Assembly: GCA_035697245.1 (NCBI GenBank)
Contig: DASSDH010000193.1
Coordinates: forward strand, 1-59,171
From: JACVRX01 sp035697245
GTDB taxonomy: Bacteria > Actinomycetota > Actinomycetes > Jiangellales > Jiangellaceae
Direction of reading: 5' to 3'
Length of the DNA stretch: 59,171 nt
This document shows positions 1-8,971 of this stretch, one piece after another. Within the stretch, counting starts at the first letter, position 1, and every line of letters starts with the position of its first letter. Both the position numbers and the translations under genes were made by a program. Below the pieces are notes generated by a model. It worked only from the letters and a program-made list of their open reading frames with translations. It was not told the DNA's origin and made no database searches.

Positions 1-1
1 G

Positions 2-74
2 TGGAGCTGAGGGGACTCGAACCCCTGACCCCCTCCATGCCATGGAGGTGCGCTACCAGCTGCGCCACAGCCCC
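2..74 (-). tRNA. tRNA-Ala (GGC anticodon)
   Basis: Read on the minus strand this folds as a full cloverleaf. The 7-bp acceptor stem starts GGGGCTG and has one G-U pair. The D arm is GCGC/GCGC, and the anticodon stem CCTCC/GGAGG encloses loop ATGGCAT, so the anticodon is GGC (alanine). The T arm carries the standard TTCGAGT loop. The discriminator is A at base 2 and the window ends one base later, so an encoded CCA cannot be judged. It lies downstream of, and in the same direction as, the phosphatase/rsfS/nadD operon. Confidence 0.95.
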
Positions 75-138
75 GTGCCGATCGGCTCAGCAAGGATAAC
101 GGACCGAGCAGTCCAGCCCGTAATTCCGTCCAGGCACG

Positions 139-774
139 TCAGCCCTCTTCGATCACGACCGGGGTCGGCAACGTCCCAGCGTTGTGCTCGACCAAGACCC
201 AGCCCTGGTCGGTGTCACGCAGCATCGACCACGACCCGTTGGACAGCCCGCCGACGTTGGTGAACCGCTCAAGCGGCATACCGATCAGCGCCGCAATGCC
301 GAGTCTGGCCGCGCCACCATGGGTCGTCAGCACCGCAAGGCCGTCGTCGGCCAGTCGCGCCGCGATGTCCCGGACAGCGGCGGCCATCCGCTCGGCGACA
401 TCCTGGCGAGTCTCGCCGCCGCCAACCTTCAGCAGCGGGTCACCGGCGCGCCAGGCCTTGTACTCCTCGGGATAGCGCGATGCGATCTCGGCGCCGGTGA
501 GGCCCTGCCATTCGCCGGCAAACGTTTCCCGTAGGCGCTCATCCAGCTGAATCGGCTTGCCGGTGATCTCGGCGAGTGCGGCCATGGTGTCCCGGGTGCG
601 TCGCAGATCCGACGAGATCAGCAGGTCGGGCTCCAGCGCGGCCAGTCTTCGGGCGGACTCCCACGCCTGTGCCCGCCCGATCTCGTCGAGGTCGATGTCG
701 GTCTGCCCCTGAAAACGGCCGGTCGCATTCCACTCGGTCCGCCCATGCCGCCACAGGACGATCCGCCGGCTCAC
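139..774 (-). CDS. Histidine phosphatase family protein, GpgP-like
   Basis: Predicted phosphatase of the phosphoglycerate-mutase-like histidine phosphatase superfamily, 211 aa. The RHG motif (WRHGRTEWN) puts the nucleophilic His at residue 10, the partner His is in TTHGG (His152), and an acidic residue sits in LRETFAGEWQG near residue 83. The GTG start at 774 is chosen because it overlaps the rsfS stop as GTGA; a longer upstream frame would run antiparallel through rsfS. In mycobacteria the gene in this position after rsfS and nadD is glucosyl-3-phosphoglycerate phosphatase (GpgP, methylglucose lipopolysaccharide pathway). That substrate is inferred from position only; a general cofactor-independent phosphatase role is equally compatible with the motifs. 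Confidence 0.9.
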   Translation of the reverse strand: MSRRIVLWRHGRTEWNATGRFQGQTDIDLDEIGRAQAWESARRLAALEPDLLISSDLRRTRDTMAALAEITGKPIQLDERLRETFAGEWQGLTGAEIASRYPEEYKAWRAGDPLLKVGGGETRQDVAERMAAAVRDIAARLADDGLAVLTTHGGAARLGIAALIGMPLERFTNVGGLSNGSWSMLRDTDQGWVLVEHNAGTLPTPVVIEEG

Positions 775-1145
775 CTGCCGGCTCGCACGGCTTCCGGCAG
801 CGGAATCAGCGGGCAGTCCTTCCACAGCCGTTCCAGCGCATAGAACGTTCGGTCGTCGCTGTGCTGGACGTGAACAACGATGTCGAGGTAGTCGAGGAGC
901 ACCCAACGACCTTCCCGTTCGCCCTCGCGGCGGACAGGTTTGGCGTTGAGCGCGCTCAGCCGCTCCTCGACGCCGTCGACGATCGATCTGACCTGACGGT
1001 CGTTGGGCGCGGAGCAGATGACGAAGGCATCGGTGATGGCGAGCCGGTCGGAAACGTCGAACGCGACGATGTCGTCGGCGAGCTTCTCAGTGGCGGCTTC
1101 GGCGGCCGCAACGGCGAGCGACATCGCGCGGGGGGAGGCGGGCAA
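771..1145 (-). CDS. rsfS: Ribosomal silencing factor RsfS
   Basis: 124-aa RsfS/YbeB/Iojap protein. The family binds ribosomal protein uL14 and blocks joining of the 30S and 50S subunits, lowering translation in stationary phase or starvation. Family features seen are the N-terminal helix (AAAEAATEKLADDIVAFDV), the core ITDAFVICSA and the C-terminal WVLLDYLDIVVHV with the conserved Asp and hydrophobic strand, then FYALERLWKD. Length is typical. It sits 42 bp after nadD and its stop overlaps the phosphatase start, so the three are probably cotranscribed. The nadD-rsfS pairing is widespread. Confidence 0.96.
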   Translation of the reverse strand: MPASPRAMSLAVAAAEAATEKLADDIVAFDVSDRLAITDAFVICSAPNDRQVRSIVDGVEERLSALNAKPVRREGEREGRWVLLDYLDIVVHVQHSDDRTFYALERLWKDCPLIPLPEAVRAGR

Positions 1146-1187
1146 ACGTACGGCCTTTCGTTCGGGGACCTTCCGGGGTCCAGCGTC

Positions 1188-1799
1188 TCACGTCTGGCCG
1201 GCAGAATAGAGCCGACGTTTGGTGATGTACTGGACTATTCCATCCGGTACGAGGTACCAGATCGGCTCGCCACGGGCGACCCGCTCCCGGCATTCGGTTG
1301 ACGAGATCGCCAGCGCCGGAACCTCGACGAGCGTCACCTTGTCCGGGGGCAGTCCTGCGGCGGTCAGGGAGTGCTCCGGCCGCGTGCAGCCGACGAAGTG
1401 CGCAAGCGCAAACAACTCGTCCGGGTCGCGCCACGACAGGATCTGCTCGAGCGCGTCGGCGCCGGTGATGAAGAACAGGTCCCACTCCGGCCCCCGCTCG
1501 GCCTGCAGATCCCGGAGCGTGTCGACGGTGAATGTCGGGCCCGCGCGGTCGATGTCGACCCGGCTGACCGAAAAACGTGGGTTCGACGCGGTCGCGATCA
1601 CCGTCATCAGATAGCGGTCCTCGGCCGGCGAGACCTCGCGCTCGGTCTTCTGCCAGGGGTGACCCGTCGGGACGAAGACGACCTCATCGAGGTCGAACCA
1701 GGATCGGACCTCGCTGGCTGCGACCAGATGCCCGTGGTGGATCGGGTCGAACGTCCCTCCCATCACGCCGAGTCGCCTGCGATCACCCACCTGCGACAA
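1188..1799 (-). CDS. nadD: Nicotinate-nucleotide adenylyltransferase NadD
   Basis: 203-aa enzyme that adenylates nicotinate mononucleotide with ATP to give deamido-NAD, the penultimate step of NAD synthesis. The nucleotidyltransferase signature GGTFDPIHHGHL is near residues 14-25, and the C-terminal ISSTECRERVARG holds the family ISSTxIR-type phosphate-binding element. TGADALEQILSW matches the mid-domain substrate loop. It is followed closely by rsfS and preceded by a small membrane-protein gene and proA, the standard actinobacterial order. Confidence 0.97.
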   Translation of the reverse strand: MSQVGDRRRLGVMGGTFDPIHHGHLVAASEVRSWFDLDEVVFVPTGHPWQKTEREVSPAEDRYLMTVIATASNPRFSVSRVDIDRAGPTFTVDTLRDLQAERGPEWDLFFITGADALEQILSWRDPDELFALAHFVGCTRPEHSLTAAGLPPDKVTLVEVPALAISSTECRERVARGEPIWYLVPDGIVQYITKRRLYSAGQT

Positions 1800-1817
1800 G
1801 GTAGCGCCGGTGCGGCT

Positions 1818-1961
1818 TCAGGCGTGCGGGCGTCCCTTGCCCCAGATCAATGTCGCGACGAGCAACCCCATCAGGACGACGACGACGCCGATGCCCCACA
1901 CCGGAGCCGGCGGTCCTTCGGCGATGAGCTCGGCGGACTCGGTCAGGTGGAGGACGCTCAT
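1818..1961 (-). CDS. Small single-pass membrane protein (47 aa)
   Basis: Short reading frame between proA and nadD. It starts at ATG 1961 (MSVLHLTESAELIAEG) and ends TGA at 1818. The second half is one hydrophobic segment of about 20 residues (around WGIGVVVVLMGLLVATLIW) followed by a basic tail KGRPHA, so an N-out/C-in single-span protein is predicted. It fills the gap between proA (ends 1989) and nadD (starts 1799) and is collinear with both. I do not recognise a named family. A comparable tiny membrane ORF is common at this locus in other actinobacteria (recollection). Confidence 0.7.
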   Translation of the reverse strand: MSVLHLTESAELIAEGPPAPVWGIGVVVVLMGLLVATLIWGKGRPHA

Positions 1962-1988
1962 GTCGGGCAGCGTACCGGCCCCGACCGG

Positions 1989-3272
1989 TCAGCGGCGGAT
2001 GTGACCGTCGCCAGTCACCACGAACAGCGTCGAGGTCAACTCCGTCAGCCCCATCGGCCCCCGGGCGTGCAGCTTCTGCGTCGAGATGCCGATTTCGGCG
2101 CCGAAGCCGAGCTCTTCCCCGTCGGTGAACCGGGTTGACGCATTCACCATGACGGCGGCCGAGTCGACCGTTGCGGCGAATCTGCGGGCGTGGGCCAGCG
2201 ATCGCGTGACGATCGCCTCGGTGTGCCCGCTCCCCCACCGCCGGATGTGCGCGACGGCGTCGTCAAGAGAGTCGACGACACCGGCTGCGATGTCCAGCGA
2301 CAGGAACTCCGCCGCCCAGTCCTCGTCGGTGACGGGTTCGACGTCGTCGCTATAAGCACGCACTCGATCGTCACCGTGCACAGTTACGCCCGCATCCTGC
2401 AATGCCGTCAGCGCTAAGGGGAGGAACTGCTCCGCGACCTCGGCGTGGACGAGCAGCGTCTCCGCCGCGTTGCAGACGCTGGTCCGCTGTGTCTTCGAGT
2501 TGACGACGATCGCCAGGGCCTGGTCCAGGTCGGCCTCGGCGTCCACATACACCGTGCAGTTGCCCACACCGGTCTCGATCACCGGCACCGTCGATTCGTC
2601 CACGACGCTGCGAATCAGCCCAGCACCCCCACGAGGGATGAGCACGTCGACCAGACCTCGAGCGCGCATCAAATGTTTCGCGGTGTCGTGGCCACCCTCG
2701 ACCAGTTGGATCGCGTCGACCGGGAGGCCTGACTTCTCCAACACGTCGCGAAACACGGTGACGATCGCGGCGTTGGAACGCGCGGCGCTCGACGAGCCGC
2801 GCAGGAGGACGGCGTTGCCGCTCTTCAGGCAGAGGCCTGCCGCGTCGGCTGTGACGTTCGGTCGGGCCTCGTAGATGATCCCGACGACGCCGAGCGGCAC
2901 CCGCCGCTGGCTGACCTCGAGCCCGTTCGGCAGTGTGTAGCCGCGGACGACTTCACCGACGGGATCGGGCAGCCTCGCGACATTGCGCAAACCCTCGGCC
3001 ATACCGTCGATGCGGCCTCCGGTGAGGCGAAGGCGGTCGACGATCGCGGCCGGCGTTCCACCCTCTTCGGCCCGGGCAACGTCGTCGGCATTTCCGGCGA
3101 GTACCTCGGCCGCTTGCTCCTGCAGAGCATCCGCCATCGCATTCAGCGCGGCATCCTTTGCCGCCCGGGTCAGAACGGCGAGCTCCGCGGCTGCAGCGCG
3201 CGCTCGGCGCGCGACGTTGTTGACACGGGTCGCGAGGTCGTCGGTCACAGGTCGAAGCGTATTCCGCAGCAA
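1989..3272 (-). CDS. proA: Glutamate-5-semialdehyde dehydrogenase (gamma-glutamyl phosphate reductase)
   Basis: NADPH-dependent reduction of gamma-glutamyl phosphate to glutamate-5-semialdehyde, step two of proline biosynthesis. It is an aldehyde-dehydrogenase-fold protein of 427 aa. The catalytic Cys is in TSVCNAAETLLV (about residue 267), and GSSSAARSNAAI and IPRGGAGLI mark the cofactor and active-site loops. Two starts are possible: TTG at 3272, which has a GGGAG ribosome site 7 nt upstream, and GTG at 3248 (VTDDLATRV), which looks more like family N-termini but has no visible Shine-Dalgarno site. proB ends 35 bp upstream, so both proline genes lie in one operon. Confidence 0.95.
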   Translation of the reverse strand: MLRNTLRPVTDDLATRVNNVARRARAAAAELAVLTRAAKDAALNAMADALQEQAAEVLAGNADDVARAEEGGTPAAIVDRLRLTGGRIDGMAEGLRNVARLPDPVGEVVRGYTLPNGLEVSQRRVPLGVVGIIYEARPNVTADAAGLCLKSGNAVLLRGSSSAARSNAAIVTVFRDVLEKSGLPVDAIQLVEGGHDTAKHLMRARGLVDVLIPRGGAGLIRSVVDESTVPVIETGVGNCTVYVDAEADLDQALAIVVNSKTQRTSVCNAAETLLVHAEVAEQFLPLALTALQDAGVTVHGDDRVRAYSDDVEPVTDEDWAAEFLSLDIAAGVVDSLDDAVAHIRRWGSGHTEAIVTRSLAHARRFAATVDSAAVMVNASTRFTDGEELGFGAEIGISTQKLHARGPMGLTELTSTLFVVTGDGHIRR

Positions 3273-3307
3273 CGCGGCGCTCCCACTGGACTACGCGGCG
3301 ACAGCAC

Positions 3308-4429
3308 TTAGGACCGGCCCAGCACGACCAGGTCGTCGCGGTGCACGACCTCGCGCTCGTAGCCAGGGCCGAGCTCGCGGGCCAGCTCGTGAGTCGACCT
3401 GCCCAGCAGGGCCGGTAGCTCGCTCGAGTCGTAGTTGACCAGGCCGCGGGCGACCGGTCGGCCCGCCTCATCGAGCAGGTCGACTGGGTCGCCGGCCGAG
3501 AACGAGCCGGCCACGGAAGTTATCCCGGCCGGAAGCAGCGACATCCGCCGCTCGACCACTGCGCGAACGGCGCCGGGATCGAGATGCAGGCTGCCGCGGC
3601 CGTCAGTCGCATGCTCGAGCCACAGCAGCCGGGTGGATCGGCGACCGCCCCGCGGACGGAACCAGGTACCGACGGGCGATCCCGTGAGCACGGCGCCGAC
3701 GTCCGTGGCCGAGGCCAGGACGACGTCGATGCCAGAGCCGGTGGCGATCCGCGCGGCCTCCACCTTGGTCTGCATGCCGCCGCTGCCGAGACCAGAGTGC
3801 CCGGCGCGCCCGATCCGCAGCCCGTCGAGGTCGGACAGCTCATTGATCTCGGCGATTCTGATGGCGCCCGGTCGTCGCGGGTCACCGTCGTAGAGGGCGT
3901 CGACGTCGGAGAGGAGAACGAGGGCGTCGGCGTGGACGAGCTGGGCGACGAGCGCCGCGAGCCGGTCGTTGTCCCCGAACCGGATCTCGTGCGTTGCCAC
4001 CGTGTCGTTCTCGTTGACGACCGGCACCACACCGAGCGCCAGCAGCTTGTGCAGCGTCCGGTAAGCGTTGCGATAGTGCGAGCGGCGGGTCATGTCGTCG
4101 GCCGTGAGCAGGACCTGGCCCACCTGCACGCCATGGCTGGCGAACCCCGCCGCGTACCGCGCGACCAACAGCCCCTGCCCGACGCTTGCCGCCGCCTGCT
4201 GGGTCGCGAGATCACGGGGACGGCGTACCAGACCGAGCGGCGCGAGTCCCGCGGCGATCGCACCCGAGGACACCAGCACGACCTCGCGGCCGGCCTGCCG
4301 GGTGCTCGCCAGCGAGTCGACCAGGGCGAGCAGACGCTCACCGTCGAGCCCGCCCACGGTGGTCGTCAACGACGACGAGCCCACCTTGACGACGACCCTT
4401 CGAGCGTCGGCCAGCGATGTGCGGATCAC
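3308..4429 (-). CDS. proB: Glutamate 5-kinase
   Basis: ATP-dependent phosphorylation of glutamate to gamma-glutamyl phosphate, the committed and feedback-controlled step of proline synthesis. 373 aa. The N-terminal amino-acid-kinase domain begins VVVKVGSSSL, with VNENDTVA and FGDNDRLAALVA as the glutamate/ATP loops and LLSDVDALYDGDPR further on. The C-terminal ~80 residues (GSFSAGDPVDLLDEAGRPVARG) are a PUA domain. The GTG at 4429 is used because it overlaps the obgE stop as GTGA. Length agrees with PUA-containing ProB proteins. Confidence 0.96.
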   Translation of the reverse strand: MIRTSLADARRVVVKVGSSSLTTTVGGLDGERLLALVDSLASTRQAGREVVLVSSGAIAAGLAPLGLVRRPRDLATQQAAASVGQGLLVARYAAGFASHGVQVGQVLLTADDMTRRSHYRNAYRTLHKLLALGVVPVVNENDTVATHEIRFGDNDRLAALVAQLVHADALVLLSDVDALYDGDPRRPGAIRIAEINELSDLDGLRIGRAGHSGLGSGGMQTKVEAARIATGSGIDVVLASATDVGAVLTGSPVGTWFRPRGGRRSTRLLWLEHATDGRGSLHLDPGAVRAVVERRMSLLPAGITSVAGSFSAGDPVDLLDEAGRPVARGLVNYDSSELPALLGRSTHELARELGPGYEREVVHRDDLVVLGRS

Positions 4430-5784
4430 GGGCCCTCCAGGCGGGGATCGGAGCCGCGACGGCCGGGTAGGAGCTCGGCCCCGGCCTGGATGGTGGGCTC
4501 CCAGTCGAAGACCACGGCGTCGTCCCCCCCGATGACGACCTCCGCCCCGGCCGTGGCGCCCGCGTTGAGCAGCGCATCCTCGACACCGAGGCGCGCCAGC
4601 CGGTCGGCGAGGTAGCCGACCGCCTCGTCGTTGGAAAAGTCGGTCTGCCGGACCCAGCGCTCGGGCTTCGTTCCACGCACCCGGAATCGATCGCCTTCGT
4701 GGGAGACCGTGAAACCGGCGTCGTCGACGGCCTGGGGACGCAGGATTATCCTCGTCGGCTCGGCCCGCGGAGCGGACGCTCGAGCAGTCGAAACGATCTC
4801 GGCCATGGTGAAGGTCAGCTCCCGCAAACCTTCGTGCGTCGCCGCGGAAACCGGCACCACCGGCCACCCACGCGCTTCGAGCTCTGGCCCCACCATCGCG
4901 GCAAGTTCGCGCGCATCGGGGACGTCGATCTTGTTGAGTGCGACCATCCGGGGCCGGTCAGCGAGGCCGCCGTAGGACTCGAGCTCGCGCTCGATCACGT
5001 CGACATCAGAGATCGGGTCTCTGCCGGGATCCATCGTCGCGCAGTCGACGACGTGCACCAGCACTTTGCACCGTTCGACATGGCGGAGGAACTGATGCCC
5101 GAGGCCACGACCCTCGCTCGCGCCTTCGATCAAACCGGGCACGTCCGCCACCGTGAAGCGCACGTCGCCGGCCTCGACCACCCCGAGGTTCGGCACCAAC
5201 GTGGTGAAAGGGTAGTCCGCGATCTTGGGGCGGGCCGCCGAGACAGCCGCCACCAGGCTCGACTTGCCAGCGCTCGGGTATCCCACGAGCCCGACGTCAG
5301 CCACGCTTTTGAGCTCGAGGACGACCTCGGCCGCCTCGCCGGGCTCCCCGAGCAGCGCAAAGCCGGGCGCCCTCCGGCGCGGGCTGGCGAGCGCACGATT
5401 GCCGAGACCACCTCGGCCGCCGTGCGCGACGACAAACCGTGTGCCCACGCCGACCAGATCCGCCAGCACCCGGCCGTCGGCTGTCGAGACGACGGTGCCG
5501 TCGGGCACCGGAAGCACGACATCGGCGCCGTCCGCTCCGTCGCGATTACCCCCCTGCCCCGGTGAGCCATTCGCTGCCCATCGGTGCGGAGAGCGGTGGT
5601 AGTCAAGCAGGGTTGTGACGTTGGGATCGACGACGAGGACGATGTCGCCACCGTGCCCACCGTTGCCACCATCGGGACCGCCGAGGGGTTTGAACTTCTC
5701 GCGACGGACGGAGACACAGCCGTGCCCACCGTTACCGGCGGCGAGGTAGAGGACGACGCGGTCGACGAACGACGGGATCGCCAT
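4426..5784 (-). CDS. obgE: Obg family GTPase (CgtA)
   Basis: Ribosome-associated, essential GTPase of 50S assembly and stress signalling, 452 aa. Domains in order: the glycine-rich Obg fold (residues 1-158; GNGGHGC, GGPDGGNGGHGG); the G domain with P-loop GYPSAGKSS near 168-176, DVPGLIEGASEGRGLG (G3) and NKID (G4); and a C-terminal OCT domain ending in an acidic/glycine tail. Start ATG 5784 (MAIPSFVDRV) is the conserved family N-terminus; the longer upstream frame overlaps rpmA in another frame. It follows rpmA and rplU as in most bacteria. Confidence 0.97.
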   Translation of the reverse strand: MAIPSFVDRVVLYLAAGNGGHGCVSVRREKFKPLGGPDGGNGGHGGDIVLVVDPNVTTLLDYHRSPHRWAANGSPGQGGNRDGADGADVVLPVPDGTVVSTADGRVLADLVGVGTRFVVAHGGRGGLGNRALASPRRRAPGFALLGEPGEAAEVVLELKSVADVGLVGYPSAGKSSLVAAVSAARPKIADYPFTTLVPNLGVVEAGDVRFTVADVPGLIEGASEGRGLGHQFLRHVERCKVLVHVVDCATMDPGRDPISDVDVIERELESYGGLADRPRMVALNKIDVPDARELAAMVGPELEARGWPVVPVSAATHEGLRELTFTMAEIVSTARASAPRAEPTRIILRPQAVDDAGFTVSHEGDRFRVRGTKPERWVRQTDFSNDEAVGYLADRLARLGVEDALLNAGATAGAEVVIGGDDAVVFDWEPTIQAGAELLPGRRGSDPRLEGP

Positions 5785-5797
5785 TACGGGGAGCGGG

Positions 5798-6055
5798 CTA
5801 CTCCCCCGCAGGGACGACGCTGACGACCCTGCGCCCGCGCTTGACGCCGAACTCGACGGCGCCCGCTGCGGTGGCGAACAGCGTGTCGTCGCCGCCACGC
5901 CCGACGTTGTCGCCGGGATGAAAATGGGTCCCGCGCTGCCGGACGATGATCTCGCCTGCCCCGACGATCTGGCCGCCGAACCGCTTGACGCCCAGGCGCT
6001 GGGCGTTGGAGTCGCGCCCGTTCCGGGAGGACGAGGCACCCTTCTTGTGAGCCAT
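5798..6055 (-). CDS. rpmA: 50S ribosomal protein bL27
   Basis: 85 aa, starting MAHKKGASSSRNGRDS. The N-terminus is the mature type that lies near the peptidyl-transferase centre, without the cleaved extension seen in Firmicutes. GVKRFGGQIVGAGEIIVRQRG is the conserved core. It lies 13 bp before obgE and 7 bp after rplU. Confidence 0.98.
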   Translation of the reverse strand: MAHKKGASSSRNGRDSNAQRLGVKRFGGQIVGAGEIIVRQRGTHFHPGDNVGRGGDDTLFATAAGAVEFGVKRGRRVVSVVPAGE

Positions 6056-6062
6056 CGCAGTC

Positions 6063-6377
6063 CTACTTCTTGGTTGCTATGCCGGTGATCTTGACCTGGG
6101 TGTACTTCTGCCGGTGGCCCAGCCGGCGGCGGTAGCCGGTCTTGTGCTTGAACCGCAGGATATCGATCTTCGGGCCTTTGGTCGGGCCGAGGATCTCGGC
6201 GGTGACGTCGACCTTGGCGAGCTTCTTCGCGTCCGAGGTCACCGTGTCACCGTCGACCAGAAGAACTGCCGGCAGGGACACGGACGAGCCGACCTCGCCG
6301 TCGCGACGGTCGACGTCGAGGACGTCACCGACGGCGACCTTCTGCTGGCTGCCGCCGCTGCGGACAATCGCGTACAC
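6063..6377 (-). CDS. rplU: 50S ribosomal protein bL21
   Basis: 104 aa from GTG 6377 (VYAIVRSGGSQQKV), the usual actinobacterial L21 N-terminus. FKHKTGYRRRLGHRQKYTQVKI is the conserved rRNA-binding C-terminal region (quoted around residues 75-97). Upstream in-frame ATGs exist but would add residues unlike L21. It is first in the rplU-rpmA-obgE-proB-proA run, with its own candidate promoter upstream. Confidence 0.96.
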   Translation of the reverse strand: MYAIVRSGGSQQKVAVGDVLDVDRRDGEVGSSVSLPAVLLVDGDTVTSDAKKLAKVDVTAEILGPTKGPKIDILRFKHKTGYRRRLGHRQKYTQVKITGIATKK

Positions 6378-6468
6378 CGCGGACTCACTCTCTCGAACGA
6401 ACATACGGAGCGCGCGCAACCGCGAATGCGGGCGCACACGAACGTCGGCGCGACTCGCGCCGGTTTCC

Positions 6469-6498
6469 AGGGTACGGACGCGGCGCCGTCAGGGTCAA
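6469..6498 (-). promoter_or_regulatory. Candidate promoter and leader of rplU-rpmA-obgE
   Basis: On the minus strand TTGACC (6498-6493) and TACCCT (6474-6469) are 18 nt apart, a good sigma-70-type pair. The -35 element overlaps the rne stop codon. Transcription from here would give an ~85-nt leader before the rplU GTG. Leaders of this kind precede L21 operons in several bacteria, but I cannot assign an autoregulatory fold here. Confidence 0.45.
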
Positions 6499-8831
6499 AC
6501 CGTGATCGACTCCGTGGTCGCGTCGATCCGAGCGTCGGGCTCACCGGCCGGCCGCTCGGCCCGTCGTCGCGTCCGGCGCGGAGCTGTGACGGGCTCGGCG
6601 ACCAGTGGTTCGAGGTCGTCCAGATCATCGTCCGCCGCCACCGGGGACTCCGGCGGTGCGACGTCGTAGAGATCGGCCGGTGCCAGGTCGGCCGGTTCCA
6701 CGTCTGGTGTGGCCGGCTCGGCGGCAGCCTTGCCAGTGCGCCGACGGCGACCGCCCCGGCCCGCGCCGTCGCCACTGACATCCGCCGACTCCGCCGTCGG
6801 CTCCACCGGCTCGAGGTGGACGTGCAGGCCACGTCCGTTGCAATGCTCGCACGGCTCGCTGAAGGCTTCGAGCAGGTCGGTGCCGATCCGCTTGCGGGTC
6901 ATCTGCACGAGACCGAGCGAGGTGACCTCGGCGACCTGGTGCTTGGTCCGGTCCCGGCCGAGACACTCCACCAGCCGGCGCAGCACCAGATCACGGTTGG
7001 CCTCCAGCACCATGTCGATGAAGTCGATGACGATGATGCCGCCGATGTCGCGCAGCCGGAGCTGCCGGACGATTTCTTCGGCCGCCTCGAGGTTGTTCTT
7101 GGTCACCGTCTCCTCGAGGTTGCCGCCGGACCCGGTGAACTTTCCGGTGTTGACGTCGACCACGGTCATCGCCTCTGTGCGGTCGATCACCAGCGAGCCG
7201 CCGCTGGGCAGCCACACCTTGCGCTCGAGGGCCTTGGCGATCTGCTCGTCGATGCGGTAGGCAGCGAAGACGTCGCCGTCCCCAGTCCATCGCTCCAGCC
7301 TGTCTCGAAGTGAGGACGCGACGTAGGACACGTACGCCTCGATCGTGTCCCACGCCTCGTCGCCAGACACGACGAGCCTGGAGAAGTCCTCGTTGAACAG
7401 ATCCCGGACCACCTTGATGGCCAGGTCCGGCTCGCTGTAGAGCAGCTGCGGGGCCGAGCCCGAGGTCTTCTTCGAGATGTCCTCCCACTGCGCGCGGAGA
7501 CGCGCGACGTCGTGGGTTAGCTCCTCCTCCGACGCACCTTCCGCGGCAGTGCGGACGATGACCCCGGAATCCTCGGGGACGACCTGCTTGAGGATCTTCT
7601 TCAGCCGGGTGCGCTCGTTCTCGGGCAGTTTGCGGCTGATCCCGCTCATCGCCCCGCCCGGTACGAAGACCACGTAGCGCCCGGCGAGGCTGATCTGGCC
7701 GGTGAGCCGGGCTCCCTTGTGCCCGACCGGATCCTTGGAGACCTGGACGAGGACCGACTGGCCAGACTTCAGCACGTCCTCGATCCGGCGCGGGCCGTCG
7801 GTCCGCCCCAGACCGACCCAGTCCACCTCCCCGGCGTAGATGATGGCGTTCCGGCCCCGGCCGATGTCGACGAACGCCGCCTCCATCGCCGGCAACACGT
7901 TCTGGACCCGGCCGAGATGAACGTTGCCGACCATGGACTGCTGTGTCGACCTGCTGACGTAGTGCTCCACGAGCACGTCGTCTTCGAGTACCCCGATCTG
8001 GATCCGGTCGCCGGTCTGCCGGACGACCATCACCCGGTCGACGGCTTCGCGGCGGGCCAGGAACTCGGCCTCGGTGATGACCGGCGCCCGGCGCCGGCCG
8101 GCCTCGCGGCCCTCCCGCCGACGCTGCTTCTTGGCCTCGAGCCGCGTCGACCCCTTCAGCGACGTCACCTCGTCGCTGGTGTCCGGCTTCGGCTCCCGGA
8201 TGCGGATCACCGTGTCCGGTGGATCGTCTGGCGAAGGTTCACCGGATTCGACCTCGCCCTTGCGGCGCCGGCGACGCCGCCGACGGCGGGATGCCGCGGT
8301 TTCCTCCTCGGTGGCATCCGCGGTCTGCGCAGCAGCCTTGTCGCCCGCGGCCGCATCCACCGTCGATGGCGTATTGTCCTCGCCCGCGGTCTCCGATCCG
8401 GCAGCCTCGCCTGCCACGGGCTCAGGGGACTCGCCCGCCTCGTCGCCGATCTTCTTGCGGCGGCCGCGGCCGCCGCGCCGCCGGCGTCGCCGCGGCGCCT
8501 CCTCGTCCCCAGCCGGTTCGTCGGCCTCGGCCGGTTCGGTCGGCACGTCCGGCACGGATTCCGCGAGGACGAACTCCGGGGGTTGAAACAACGGGCGCGC
8601 AGCCGGCGGCGCGGCCTCTTCTGTCGGCGCGGCCTTCTTCTTCGTCGTAGCCTTCCGCGCCCGCCGGGCGGGAGCCTGTGCGACCGGCTCCTCAGCGGTT
8701 GTCAGTTCCGCTGCCGGAAGTGCCGCCGAGGCCGGCGCGGCCTTCTTCCGGGCGCGGCGAGGTTTGGCCGCGGACGGGGCCGGCTCGGGTGGGGTTGGTT
8801 CGGTGCTGTTCGGTTGGTCTTCTTGCTGCAT
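6495..8831 (-). CDS. rne: Ribonuclease E/G
   Basis: Endoribonuclease for mRNA decay and rRNA processing, 778 aa from ATG 8831 (MQQEDQPNST), which has GGGAG 8 nt upstream. Layout: residues 1-~250 are disordered, with Ala/Pro/Glu-rich stretches and blocks of consecutive arginines. The S1 RNA-binding domain is at ~270-350 (VGNVHLGRVQNVLPAMEAAFVDIG). The DNase-I-like catalytic domain has the metal-binding Asp559 in VVDVNTGKFTG and a second Asp in GGIIVIDFIDM. The zinc-link CEHCNGRG has Cys661/Cys664 and supports dimer/tetramer formation. The C-tail is again Arg/Glu/Pro-rich. The catalytic core sits centrally, the actinobacterial rather than the enterobacterial arrangement. Confidence 0.96.
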   Translation of the reverse strand: MQQEDQPNSTEPTPPEPAPSAAKPRRARKKAAPASAALPAAELTTAEEPVAQAPARRARKATTKKKAAPTEEAAPPAARPLFQPPEFVLAESVPDVPTEPAEADEPAGDEEAPRRRRRRGGRGRRKKIGDEAGESPEPVAGEAAGSETAGEDNTPSTVDAAAGDKAAAQTADATEEETAASRRRRRRRRRKGEVESGEPSPDDPPDTVIRIREPKPDTSDEVTSLKGSTRLEAKKQRRREGREAGRRRAPVITEAEFLARREAVDRVMVVRQTGDRIQIGVLEDDVLVEHYVSRSTQQSMVGNVHLGRVQNVLPAMEAAFVDIGRGRNAIIYAGEVDWVGLGRTDGPRRIEDVLKSGQSVLVQVSKDPVGHKGARLTGQISLAGRYVVFVPGGAMSGISRKLPENERTRLKKILKQVVPEDSGVIVRTAAEGASEEELTHDVARLRAQWEDISKKTSGSAPQLLYSEPDLAIKVVRDLFNEDFSRLVVSGDEAWDTIEAYVSYVASSLRDRLERWTGDGDVFAAYRIDEQIAKALERKVWLPSGGSLVIDRTEAMTVVDVNTGKFTGSGGNLEETVTKNNLEAAEEIVRQLRLRDIGGIIVIDFIDMVLEANRDLVLRRLVECLGRDRTKHQVAEVTSLGLVQMTRKRIGTDLLEAFSEPCEHCNGRGLHVHLEPVEPTAESADVSGDGAGRGGRRRRTGKAAAEPATPDVEPADLAPADLYDVAPPESPVAADDDLDDLEPLVAEPVTAPRRTRRRAERPAGEPDARIDATTESITV

Positions 8832-8971
8832 GCGGGATGCTCCCGTCGGACCTGCCTGCGGGGGGCGCGCGCTGGTGAGAGCGCGCTTGCCCGCCACGGC
8901 AGGGATTCTGTCGGCCGCCGTCACCCGGTGGGGTGCGGCGGAGAAGCCTGCGGTCGGCGTCGTCCTCCGCG

